A DNA stretch of 10,570 nt from an uncultured Saprospiraceae bacterium (GTDB lineage Bacteria; Bacteroidota; Bacteroidia; Chitinophagales; Saprospiraceae), in contig CALFYH010000236.1 of the NCBI GenBank assembly GCA_937952155.1, forward strand, positions 1-10,570, in the 5' to 3' direction. Below, one piece after another: positions 1-7,539 of the stretch (positions within the stretch are counted from its first letter, which is position 1; every line of letters begins with the position of its first letter). Under the pieces are notes generated by a model. It searched no databases. It was not told the origin of the DNA and worked only from the letters and a program-made list of their open reading frames with translations. A program made the translations under genes and the position numbers.

Positions 1-5
1 TTCCT

Positions 6-776
6 ATGAATGAAGTGCGTAAAGGATATGGTGATCATCTATTTGACAATCAAATTCTATGTCAAATTGAACTTAATGATCTACACTTCCCTAATTCAGA
101 TCAATCCAAAAAGAAGTTTCCAAATGTTAAAAAGGAATTTCTATTTGGAATCATTTTCGAAAATAAACTAACTATATCAACAGAAGGATGTTATCAATTC
201 TCACTTGAATCTGACGATGGCTCTATATTATGGATAGACAATCAAATAATTATCAATAACGACCATCCGCATCCGATGAAAAAATTGATGAATAGCGTTC
301 ATTTAAATGCAAAAACCTATGATTTGAAAATCTGGTATTACAATGCTTTCCCAAATCTATATGGTTTAATATTTGATATAGCCAAATTAAGTAGCGATCT
401 TGAATGCCCTTATATTGAAAAATTAGGACAAAAATCAATAGAAGTATTAACCCTTCAGGATGTTGTTTTTGACTTCAATTCTTCACAGTTAAAACCAAGT
501 GGTCAAGCATATTTAGATAGCCTTGTTTCGAAAATAAAATTAAATAATTTCACAAAAATAAAAATTATTGGCTATACGGATGATATTGGAAATAAGAAAA
601 CCAATTTAAATCTCTCCCATAATCGTGCTATAACTGTTATGAAATATTTAAAAAAATCATTCCCAGATAGTGTTATATTTTCAACAGAAGGCTTAGGATC
701 TGAAAACCCAAAACTTCCCAATACATCCAATGAAAATAGAAAAGCTAATAGACGAGTAGAGGTAATAATGAATTAA
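6..776 (+). CDS. PA14-like plus OmpA C-terminal domain protein, 5' end off window
   Basis: Residues about 12-126 look like a PA14-type beta-barrel, a fold that often binds glycans: FGIIFENKLTIS, then YQFSLESDDGSILWIDNQ and later a LKIWYYN strand. Residues about 150-256 form an OmpA-like peptidoglycan-binding domain. It has VFDFNSSQLKPSG (154-166), GYTDDIG with D192, SHNRA with R207 (the 15-residue Asp-Arg spacing seen in OmpA) and a closing NRRVEV motif. The protein is probably envelope-associated and anchored to peptidoglycan. No signal peptide is visible and the frame stays open to the left edge, so the ATG at 6 is probably internal and the true N-terminus lies upstream. It stands alone on the plus strand, convergent with the minus-strand operon. 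One 60-bp line (541-600) counts 20% GC, well below the metabolic genes. The domain calls are fairly firm; the ligand is unknown. Confidence 0.75.
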   Translation: MNEVRKGYGDHLFDNQILCQIELNDLHFPNSDQSKKKFPNVKKEFLFGIIFENKLTISTEGCYQFSLESDDGSILWIDNQIIINNDHPHPMKKLMNSVHLNAKTYDLKIWYYNAFPNLYGLIFDIAKLSSDLECPYIEKLGQKSIEVLTLQDVVFDFNSSQLKPSGQAYLDSLVSKIKLNNFTKIKIIGYTDDIGNKKTNLNLSHNRAITVMKYLKKSFPDSVIFSTEGLGSENPKLPNTSNENRKANRRVEVIMN

Positions 777-913
777 AAATATATAACAAAGCTACTACAT
801 TTATAATGCCCCGCAAGCTACCCGCAAGTTGGACAACTTGTTATTCCATAATTTAAGACCTTTCAAGAAGTTAGGTTAAAGAAAAACTGGGGCTATTAGA
901 TAAAAAAAATTTC
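777..913. other. Convergent intergenic region, 137 bp
   Basis: This spacer lies between the 3' ends of the OmpA-like gene (+) and the YdeI-like gene (-). It holds a short direct repeat and a perfect hairpin at 810-840, and a GCCCC (808-812) that can pair with GGGGC (889-893) across 76 nt. A run of T on the minus strand directly follows the YdeI stop codon but has no hairpin in front of it, so no confident intrinsic terminator is called. I see no coding potential here. Confidence 0.5.
810..840. repeat. Direct repeat plus perfect hairpin, REP-like
   Basis: CCCGCAAG occurs twice in tandem 11-nt units (810-820 and 821-831). The second copy runs into a perfect inverted repeat, CAAGTTG-GA-CAACTTG (825-840). 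The core CGCAAGTT...AACTTG resembles the hairpin at 9634-9656 (CGCAGTT...AACTGCG), at the other end of the minus-strand block. It could be a REP-type palindrome or a bidirectional transcription end between the two convergent genes. The short ttatt after the hairpin on the plus strand is a poor U-tract. Confidence 0.45.
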
Positions 914-1561
914 CTATAGCACCTTCTTCTTATACGCATCATGAAATCCTTCGCCATTCATGATTTTATCGATACATTTTTCGATTCTGCTGATACGGGA
1001 TGCTGACTGTTTGGGTTGCGAAAAATGAATGATATATCCTCGCTGCTTACCAGGTGTAAGTGCATAAAAAGCGTCCCTCAATGCAGGCAGCGCTTCAAAC
1101 ATGTCATTTAATTCATCTGGAATTGGCTCAAGGTCTTTTTTGAATTCGACTTTGACACCACTTTCTTCGATGACTACCGATTCTTTTACATATTCCTTGA
1201 TGGTATCGGATAGATTTATGATTTGATCTACGTCTGTAAATCTGATGATTCTCGCAGATTGGACGCTTGGGCCTTGTTGTTCCAATATCTTTTTTGGATC
1301 ACTAAGCAAGACACCTTTAAAAAATCCAAATGCAACACAATCTTTTAGAGCGGATACGATAACTATGTTTTTGCCTTGATGTGCATAGACTGGTACGCCC
1401 CATTTTACTTCTTCTATAAGACCAGTTTCGAGCATGATTTGTCGAAGATGCTGAAGCTCCATTTGCCACGATCTGACCTTGCATTTGTCTGTAGCATAGT
1501 AGTCACATCTGCCACATCCATCCGCTATAAAAAGATCTACTTTTGGATTAAGTTGAGTCAT
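914..1561 (-). CDS. DUF1801 and YdeI/OmpD-associated (OmdA) family protein
   Basis: The 215-residue product has two recognisable parts. Residues about 45-125 resemble a DUF1801/YdhG-like domain: EEVKWGVPVYAHQGKNIV, then a hydrophobic strand and CVAFGFFKGVLLSDP. Residues about 145-207 resemble the YdeI/OmdA C-terminal motif, with ELNDMFEALPALRDAFYALT followed by GKQRGYIIHFSQPKQSASR and an amphipathic helix. The N-terminus carries a cysteine cluster, C16-x2-C19-x7-C27, which could bind metal or be redox active. OmdA-family proteins have been linked to bacteriocin or envelope-stress protection, but their biochemistry is unsettled. There is no signal peptide, so it is likely cytoplasmic. It starts 37 bp after the aldehyde dehydrogenase stop and probably ends the operon. 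The family call is good; the function is not known. Confidence 0.75.
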   Translation of the reverse strand: MTQLNPKVDLFIADGCGRCDYYATDKCKVRSWQMELQHLRQIMLETGLIEEVKWGVPVYAHQGKNIVIVSALKDCVAFGFFKGVLLSDPKKILEQQGPSVQSARIIRFTDVDQIINLSDTIKEYVKESVVIEESGVKVEFKKDLEPIPDELNDMFEALPALRDAFYALTPGKQRGYIIHFSQPKQSASRISRIEKCIDKIMNGEGFHDAYKKKVL

Positions 1562-1598
1562 TACATTATTATTTTAACTTAAACATCAGAATGAAAAT

Positions 1599-3986
1599 TT
1601 ACGCACCATATGGAACCCAAATGTTCTTAATTTCGGTAGCGTGTCGCAAAAATTCACCGCCTTCGCCTTGTGCACGATCATACCAATTTCGATATTTGCC
1701 GTAATTGACCCACGTACGCTTTAGATTTTCGGCAGATAGCAATTCTACTTCCTTACTACCTTCGGCAGATCCAAAATACCATAAACCATCGATGTCGTCA
1801 TGTTTTGCCATTTCTTTGGTTAATTCGTCTTTACTTCCAGTGACAATGTTTATACAACCTGCTGGTAAGTCAGATGTTTCCAATATTTGGTAAAAATCAG
1901 TAGCTGACAGTGGTGATGTTTCAGATGGTATTACTACCACACAATTGCCCATAGCGATCGCGGGAATGACTGTTGATACAAAGCCCAATAACGGCGAAAC
2001 ATCAGGACAAACTATACCCATTACACCTACTCTTTCAGGCATAGCAAGTGTCACATTGCGTTGCGTCGTGTGGTGTACCTGCCCATCATACTTGTCAGCC
2101 CATGCTGCATAGCTATAGATTCTTTCTATCGAAGCTTGAACTTCCTTGGCTGCATCGGATGAACTTACATTGGTCATTTGTTCGATACGAGATGCAAATT
2201 CATCTGCCCTAGCCGAAAGATTCTCAGCTATATAATATAAAACCTGTGCCCTTCCATGTCCGGTCATACTTGCCCAAGATGTACCTGCATGTGCAGCTTC
2301 TACGGCATTTCTTATGTCCTTTCGATTTCCTTTGGGCACTTCAGAAATATAATTTCCAAACATATCCTTGATCGTCAAACTATTGCCGCCATCTGGTCTT
2401 GCTTGCTTACCGCCAATATACAATTTTGGAGTACGGTCAATATTGGGTAATGTTTTATCTGATTTTTTGGAAGATGGCTCTGTAATTTTGAGTTTTGGTG
2501 CTTCATTTTTGAATTCGGATTCGGCTTTATACTTTACATATTCGTACAAGCCTTCTTTGCCGCCTTCTCTACCATAACCTGACTCTCTGTATCCACCAAA
2601 TCCCGACGCGGCATCAAATACATTACTGCAATTTATCCAAACAGTTCCAGCCTTGATTTGTGGAGCGATGTCTAGCGCAAGATTGATATTTTCTGTCCAA
2701 ATACTCGATGCAAGACCATATCTGGTATTGTTGGCAAGTTTTACTGCTTCGCTATGCGATCTGAAGCTCATGGCTACTAACACAGGACCAAAAATCTCTT
2801 CCTGAGCAATAATCGATGAAGGCGAAACATTGGTAAATAAAGTCGGTGGATAAAAATAACCTTCTTTTGGGCAAGTCCATGACGGTTGCCAACAAATATT
2901 GCCATCATCTTTACCTTTTTGCACTAAGTCTTCGATGGTTTTGAGCTGAATAGGTGCGACAATAGCGCCAATATCTACACACTTGTCTAGTGAATCGCCC
3001 ACTCTCAAAGTTTCCATGCGCGCTCTGATCTTGCTATAAAGCTTTTCTGCAACACTTTCTTGCACCAATAATCTGGAGCCTGCGCAACATACTTGACCTT
3101 GATTAAACCAAATCGCATCGACAATACCTTCCACCACGCTATCCAAATCAGCATCTTCAAATACGATAAATGGGGATTTACCACCCAATTCTAAGGATAT
3201 TTTCTTACCTGTGCCTGCTGTGGCTCGGCGTATGATTTTGCCTACTTCGGTGGAACCTGTGAATGCTATTTTCGATACATCTGGATGATTGACCAAAGCA
3301 GCTCCTGTGCCACCATGACCAGTAATGATATTGACTACACCATCTGGTAGCCCTACTTGTTTGCAAATATCTGCAAAAAGTAATGCTGTAAGTGATGTAA
3401 ATTCCGCAGGTTTTAAAACGACTGTATTTCCCATCGCCAATGCAGGAGCAATCTTCCAAGCAAGCATCAACATAGGAAAATTCCAAGGAATAATCTGACC
3501 TATGACACCTATCTCTTTGTAATCTTTCATCTCCGTATCCATAAGTTGGGCCCATCCAGCATGATGATAAAAATGCCTTGCGACCAATGGAATATCAATG
3601 TCCCTAGTTTCCCGGATAGGTTTTCCATTGTCCATAGATTCCAATACCGCAAAATTACGGCTGTGTTTTTGGATTTGTCTGGCGATAGCATACAAGTATC
3701 TAGCTCTGCCGTGACCACCCAATTCTACCCAAGGCTTTAAGGCTTTTTTGGCTGCTTTTACTGCATCATCTACATCCTTTTCATTGGCTTCAGCTATTTG
3801 TGCCAAATTTTGGGTAGTTGCTGGACTGAAACTTTCAAAATATTCGCCAGACGAAGGTTTTGTCCATTTACCATTGATAAATAGAGAAAACTTCCGTTTA
3901 TGGGAATCTAAAAAAGCGACACTTTCCTTATTACTTTCAGGTGCAGGACCATATTCCATGGTTTGATATATTTCTTTGATTGACAT
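1599..3986 (-). CDS. Two-domain aldehyde dehydrogenase, ALDH16-like
   Basis: This 795-residue NAD(P)-dependent aldehyde dehydrogenase has a complete first domain (about 30-490) and a shorter second domain (about 518-795). Domain 1 keeps the active-site set: oxyanion N169 in PWNFP, the GSTEVG nucleotide loop (244-249), general base E266 in LELGGKSP, nucleophile C300 in GQVCC, and E397 in EEIFGP. Domain 2 has IGGKQ and IPAIAMGN like domain 1, but PWNFP is replaced by PDVSP (661-665). It stops soon after FGSAEG (738-743) with no catalytic Cys segment, so it looks non-catalytic. This architecture and length match the ALDH16 family (animal ALDH16A1 and bacterial relatives). It lies in the deo operon, 23 bp after the nuclease gene. 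Acetaldehyde from DeoC is the likely substrate, but that is inferred from context only. Confidence 0.88.
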   Translation of the reverse strand: MSIKEIYQTMEYGPAPESNKESVAFLDSHKRKFSLFINGKWTKPSSGEYFESFSPATTQNLAQIAEANEKDVDDAVKAAKKALKPWVELGGHGRARYLYAIARQIQKHSRNFAVLESMDNGKPIRETRDIDIPLVARHFYHHAGWAQLMDTEMKDYKEIGVIGQIIPWNFPMLMLAWKIAPALAMGNTVVLKPAEFTSLTALLFADICKQVGLPDGVVNIITGHGGTGAALVNHPDVSKIAFTGSTEVGKIIRRATAGTGKKISLELGGKSPFIVFEDADLDSVVEGIVDAIWFNQGQVCCAGSRLLVQESVAEKLYSKIRARMETLRVGDSLDKCVDIGAIVAPIQLKTIEDLVQKGKDDGNICWQPSWTCPKEGYFYPPTLFTNVSPSSIIAQEEIFGPVLVAMSFRSHSEAVKLANNTRYGLASSIWTENINLALDIAPQIKAGTVWINCSNVFDAASGFGGYRESGYGREGGKEGLYEYVKYKAESEFKNEAPKLKITEPSSKKSDKTLPNIDRTPKLYIGGKQARPDGGNSLTIKDMFGNYISEVPKGNRKDIRNAVEAAHAGTSWASMTGHGRAQVLYYIAENLSARADEFASRIEQMTNVSSSDAAKEVQASIERIYSYAAWADKYDGQVHHTTQRNVTLAMPERVGVMGIVCPDVSPLLGFVSTVIPAIAMGNCVVVIPSETSPLSATDFYQILETSDLPAGCINIVTGSKDELTKEMAKHDDIDGLWYFGSAEGSKEVELLSAENLKRTWVNYGKYRNWYDRAQGEGGEFLRHATEIKNIWVPYGA

Positions 3987-4009
3987 TATGTTATGATTGA
4001 ATATTTAAT

Positions 4010-5044
4010 TTAATTTGTTATATCAAGAATAATACCCCATTCTTTTCGAGAAGGAATATTTGTTTTAAGGTTATCAGGTAATTCGCTTATATGAAGGTAC
4101 TGGCTAACGCCAATCGGTTTTTGAATATTTTTTATTGAATATTCTACTTCAATATTGTCCTTTGATTTACATAAAATGACTCCGATTGTTAAATTGTCTC
4201 CTTCCATTCGAACTGAATCGTCAATAATATTCAAATAAAAATTGAGTTTACCTACATACTCAGGTTTGAATTCACCCATTTTTAACTCAATAATGACATA
4301 ACATCGCAATTTTGTGTGATAAAAAAGTAAATCCGTTCTATATTCTTTATTCCCAACATTTAACTTGAATTGATTGCCCATATAAGCAAAACCCTTTCCA
4401 AGTTCTAACAAAAATGCTGTAATGTTCTTTATCAACTGACGCTCTAAATCAACTTCCTTTGCGTGTTCAGATATTGTTAAAAATTCAAAATGATAAGGAT
4501 CTTTAAATAGTTGCTGAGCCAAATCACTGTGTATTTCTGGTAAGGTATTCCTAAAATTTGAAACAATATTACCCTGACGTTCATGCAGTTTTGTTTCTAT
4601 TTGGTATTCTAAAACAGATCGACTCCAGTTGTTTTCAATAGTTTTTTCAACATAAAAATGTGCATGACTTTCGTTCTTTATTTTTTGTAATAAAATTATA
4701 TTATGTCCCCAGGGTATATTAAATATATGTAATTGATTTTCATTCAATTGCAATTTAGCAACAGCTTGTTGCCAAAATTCATAAAATGTTTTACAGTATC
4801 TTAAATTTTTAGGCGAAAAACCAGACATTTCAGGAAATTCCAATTTCAAATCCTTACTTAATTGATCTATAAATCCACTACCCCATACTGAATTCTCTTG
4901 TTTTTCAAATATCTCTTTACCCAAAAACCAATACATCTTTATTAGCTCAGTATTAACAGCAACCGAAGCTTTTATTTGACTTCTTTGAATATTTGATTTG
5001 ATATCCCTAAGCCATGTTATATATTGTTGATCAGCAATAACCAT
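4010..5044 (-). CDS. DUF1016/YhcG-type PD-(D/E)XK nuclease
   Basis: The 344-residue protein has the usual two parts of this family. An N-terminal helical DUF1016 region (about 8-150) contains YWFLGKEIFE, the WGSGFIDQLSKDL stretch and FSPKNLRYCKTFYEFW. The C-terminal nuclease domain (about 170-325) has ERQLIKNITAFLLELGKGFAYMGNQF in outline, then catalytic D238 in YRTDLLF, E253-x-K255 in VIIELKMGEF, and a GKLNFYLN helix. All the expected PD-(D/E)XK residues are present, so it is probably active on nucleic acid. Relatives are often found near restriction-modification genes and mobile DNA, but their role is poorly known. Here it sits between deoC (49 bp upstream) and the aldehyde dehydrogenase (23 bp downstream), in the same direction. 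Its DNA is much more AT-rich (about 27% GC in three hand-counted lines) than either neighbour, which suggests a later insertion. Confidence 0.85.
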   Translation of the reverse strand: MVIADQQYITWLRDIKSNIQRSQIKASVAVNTELIKMYWFLGKEIFEKQENSVWGSGFIDQLSKDLKLEFPEMSGFSPKNLRYCKTFYEFWQQAVAKLQLNENQLHIFNIPWGHNIILLQKIKNESHAHFYVEKTIENNWSRSVLEYQIETKLHERQGNIVSNFRNTLPEIHSDLAQQLFKDPYHFEFLTISEHAKEVDLERQLIKNITAFLLELGKGFAYMGNQFKLNVGNKEYRTDLLFYHTKLRCYVIIELKMGEFKPEYVGKLNFYLNIIDDSVRMEGDNLTIGVILCKSKDNIEVEYSIKNIQKPIGVSQYLHISELPDNLKTNIPSRKEWGIILDITN

Positions 5045-5093
5045 TATATTACATAAGTATGTTTTTCATTCTATTTTTAACGAGCCAAACTTA

Positions 5094-6089
5094 CTACGCC
5101 ATTGGATGTCTATACGATGCAGAGTATCTTCCCGTCACATAATGCTCCAATTGGCGTTCGATATCTCCCAAAAGACTACTTGCTCCAAATCTGAATAAAT
5201 CTGGTTGCAACCAATCATGACCCAACTCTTCTTTCATCAAGATTAGGTAATTAAGGGCATCTTTTGCCTTGGCAATACCACCAGCAGGTTTATATCCTAC
5301 TTTGTAGCCAGTTAACTCAAGATATTCTCTAATCATACGCACCATTACCAAGGTCACTGGCAAAGTTGCGTTGACACTTTCTTTACCTGTACTCGTCTTG
5401 ATAAAATCAGATCCAGCCATCATAGCCACCATACTTGCTTTTGCCACTTTGGTGAAGGTAGGAATTTCGCCTGTAGCCAATATGGTCTTCATGTGGGCAT
5501 CACCGCATGCTTTGCGACAAGCAGCAATCTCATCATACAATGCTTTCCAGTCTGATTGTAATACTAAAGCGCGACTTATCACTATGTCTATTTCTTTCGC
5601 ACCAGCAGCAACAGATAATTCTATTTCTTTAAGCTTCTCTGGCAAAGAAATCTGCCCTGCAGGAAATCCAGTAGATACCGCAGCTATCGGAATATTGGTA
5701 CCTTTGAGTGCTTCTACTGCATAAGGAATCAGATTGTGATAAACACATACAGCGCCAGTAGTAATACCAGCATCAGCCATGCCCATCGCTTCCAACAAGT
5801 CTTTTCTGACAGGATTTGCCGCTTTCGCACAAAGTCTGACTACATTGCCTCGTGTATCATCACCTGCTAACGTGGTGAGATCCATGCAAGAAATAGCCTT
5901 CAGCAACCAAGCTGCTTGATATTCCTTTTTGACTGATCTTCTGGTACCGATAGTGGTTGCTCTTCGCTCTACAGCACTGCGATTGATATTAATACCTTCT
6001 ATAAGTGATGCGTCGTACGGAATACCTTCATTGCGCAAATGATGTGTTTGCGAAATCGTTTCCTGACTTATTTTTTTATTTTTTATCAT
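5094..6089 (-). CDS. deoC: Deoxyribose-phosphate aldolase, long DERA type
   Basis: This class I aldolase cleaves 2-deoxyribose-5-phosphate to glyceraldehyde-3-phosphate and acetaldehyde. The Schiff-base lysine is K231 in FIKTSTG, the second active-site lysine is K267 in GYKPAGGI, and the proton-relay aspartate is D168 in EIDIVISRALVL. At 331 residues it is longer than the usual bacterial enzyme (about 220-260). From memory it resembles animal DERA closely, in the RRSVKKEYQAAWLLKA, LTTLAGDDT, KTILATGE and HYVTGRYSA stretches. The ATG at 6089 is the first start with sensible spacing; no Shine-Dalgarno is seen. It follows deoA after 130 bp, the longest gap between the operon's recognised genes, and that gap holds a large inverted repeat. 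The acetaldehyde it makes fits with the aldehyde dehydrogenase two genes downstream. Confidence 0.95.
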   Translation of the reverse strand: MIKNKKISQETISQTHHLRNEGIPYDASLIEGININRSAVERRATTIGTRRSVKKEYQAAWLLKAISCMDLTTLAGDDTRGNVVRLCAKAANPVRKDLLEAMGMADAGITTGAVCVYHNLIPYAVEALKGTNIPIAAVSTGFPAGQISLPEKLKEIELSVAAGAKEIDIVISRALVLQSDWKALYDEIAACRKACGDAHMKTILATGEIPTFTKVAKASMVAMMAGSDFIKTSTGKESVNATLPVTLVMVRMIREYLELTGYKVGYKPAGGIAKAKDALNYLILMKEELGHDWLQPDLFRFGASSLLGDIERQLEHYVTGRYSASYRHPMA

Positions 6090-6118
6090 CTGAAATAGAT
6101 TTATATTTGAATGTCAAA

Positions 6119-6195
6119 GTCGTTTAGTTAAGGTACTTTTATTTGTTTTACTCTTGAAATGCAAAGATTTCTTAATTTGGCCTTATCAAAACGAC
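6119..6195. repeat. 77-bp imperfect inverted repeat in the deoA-deoC gap
   Basis: GTCGTTTAGTTAAGG (6119-6133) and CCTTATCAAAACGAC (6181-6195) are inverted copies matching at 13 of 15 positions, separated by 47 bp. A smaller hairpin, GAAAT-GCAAAG-ATTTC (6156-6171), sits near the centre. The mRNA between deoA and deoC could fold into a long stem with an inner hairpin, giving mRNA processing or stability control. It could also be a small MITE-like remnant. I cannot see other copies in this window. Confidence 0.5.
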
Positions 6196-6219
6196 ATTGT
6201 ATTTTAAGATTTTATTTTA

Positions 6220-7518
6220 TTAACGAATGGTTTTAAATATCAACGGCTCTTTGATAGGTTTTGTTTCGCTAAATGTGTAAGCCATATCCATGTACACTTC
6301 GGCTTTAGCAAAAAATGTCTCATCATTGGCATGTAACACAGCCAAAGTCTCACCAACAGCTACTTTTGTACCTACCTTCTTGGATAAAACGATGCCTGCA
6401 CTACGATCTATCGGACTTTCTTTGGTCTCTCGACCTGCACCCAATTTTACAGAAGCAAGACCGATGTCCATGGCACTAAGATGGGAAATGTATCCTTCTG
6501 ATTTACTTTTGTATTCATAAGTCAATGTTGCTTTGGGCAATAAATTCATGTCTTTTACAACTTCAACATCACCACATTGTGAAGCTACCAACTCGATAAA
6601 TTTCTCATAAGCTTGACCATTTTCGATCAAGGTTTTCAACAAATCAATGCCTTCTTCGTGACTAGTAGTGCGACCTGCCAATGACAACATGTAACTTCCC
6701 AACTCTAAGCACAAGGTAGTCAAGTCTTCTGGGCCATGACCGCGCAAGGTTTCAATAGCTTCTTTTACTTCTAAGGCATTGCCAACTGCAAATCCAAGCG
6801 GCTCTTCCATGCCCGTAATGACAGCAATGAGTCGGCGATTCATTTTTTTGGCGGTACTTATCATGATATTTGCCAATTTTTCCGCATCGGCGATTGTCTT
6901 AATGAATGCACCATCACCAACTTTGAGATCTATTACTATTGCGTCAGCACCACAAGCCAATTTTTTGCTCATGACACTTGATGCTATAAGTGAAATATTA
7001 TCTACTGTACCTGTGACATCTCTGAGTGCGTATAGTTTTTTATCTGCCGGTACCAATTTACTGTTTTGACTACAAATGGCGATGCCGTGTTTTTTGACTT
7101 TGTCGATAAACTCTGTAGCGGTCATATCTACCGTCAATCCAGATATAGATTCAAATTTATCCAAAGTTCCACCAGTATGCCCAAGACCACGACCTGACAT
7201 TTTGGCTACAGGCACACCAGCCGCTGCTACCAATGGCGCCAAGATCAATGTAGTCTTATCACCTACTCCACCAGTACTGTGCTTATCTACCTTGATACCT
7301 GGTATTTCCGTAAGGTCAATCATATCTCCTGACCGCATCATTGCATCCGTAAGTGCTGCCGTTTCGTCGTCATTCATACCCTGAAAAAAAACAGCCATCA
7401 ACCATGCAGAAATCTGATAATCAGGTATCTCACCTGATAAATAGCCCGCAATGATCGATTGAATATCCTCAGCAGACAAAACGTGTCCGTCCCGCTTCTT
7501 TTTTATAAGTTCTACCAA
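6220..7518 (-). CDS. deoA: Thymidine / pyrimidine-nucleoside phosphorylase
   Basis: The 432-residue enzyme performs reversible phosphorolysis of thymidine or deoxyuridine (possibly uridine too) to the base and (deoxy)ribose-1-phosphate. The family signature SGRGLGHTGGTLDKFES lies at 108-124. The phosphate-binding loop KHSTGGVGDKTT is at 79-90 with H80. Substrate-binding residues are R166 (ALRDVTG), S181 and K185 (SSVMSKKLA), matching E. coli thymidine phosphorylase with a 5-residue offset. The alpha/beta domain and the C-terminal domain with GAGRETKESPID are complete. Length fits both DeoA (about 440) and the broader-specificity Pdp type (about 433), so uridine use cannot be excluded. It starts 21 bp after deoB, which implies co-transcription. 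Its product is the substrate of DeoB. Confidence 0.95.
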   Translation of the reverse strand: MVELIKKKRDGHVLSAEDIQSIIAGYLSGEIPDYQISAWLMAVFFQGMNDDETAALTDAMMRSGDMIDLTEIPGIKVDKHSTGGVGDKTTLILAPLVAAAGVPVAKMSGRGLGHTGGTLDKFESISGLTVDMTATEFIDKVKKHGIAICSQNSKLVPADKKLYALRDVTGTVDNISLIASSVMSKKLACGADAIVIDLKVGDGAFIKTIADAEKLANIMISTAKKMNRRLIAVITGMEEPLGFAVGNALEVKEAIETLRGHGPEDLTTLCLELGSYMLSLAGRTTSHEEGIDLLKTLIENGQAYEKFIELVASQCGDVEVVKDMNLLPKATLTYEYKSKSEGYISHLSAMDIGLASVKLGAGRETKESPIDRSAGIVLSKKVGTKVAVGETLAVLHANDETFFAKAEVYMDMAYTFSETKPIKEPLIFKTIR

Positions 7519-7539
7519 AATTTTTAATTAAAAATAGGT

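Noticed and set aside
777..913. Intrinsic terminator at the convergent gene ends
   Set aside because: The perfect hairpin (825-840) lacks a proper U-tract, and the T-run after the YdeI-like gene has no hairpin before it.
1599..2500. Second ALDH domain as a broken gene or frameshift product
   Set aside because: The frame is continuous for 795 codons, and a shortened inactive second domain is the normal ALDH16 layout.
3205..3555. Overlapping 116-codon minus-strand frame inside the ALDH gene
   Set aside because: It is a Cys/Ser/Arg/His-rich shadow of the real coding frame, with no domain character.
4010..5044. Nuclease gene as part of a restriction-modification or transposon unit
   Set aside because: No methyltransferase, specificity subunit, transposase, terminal repeat or target duplication is visible beside it.
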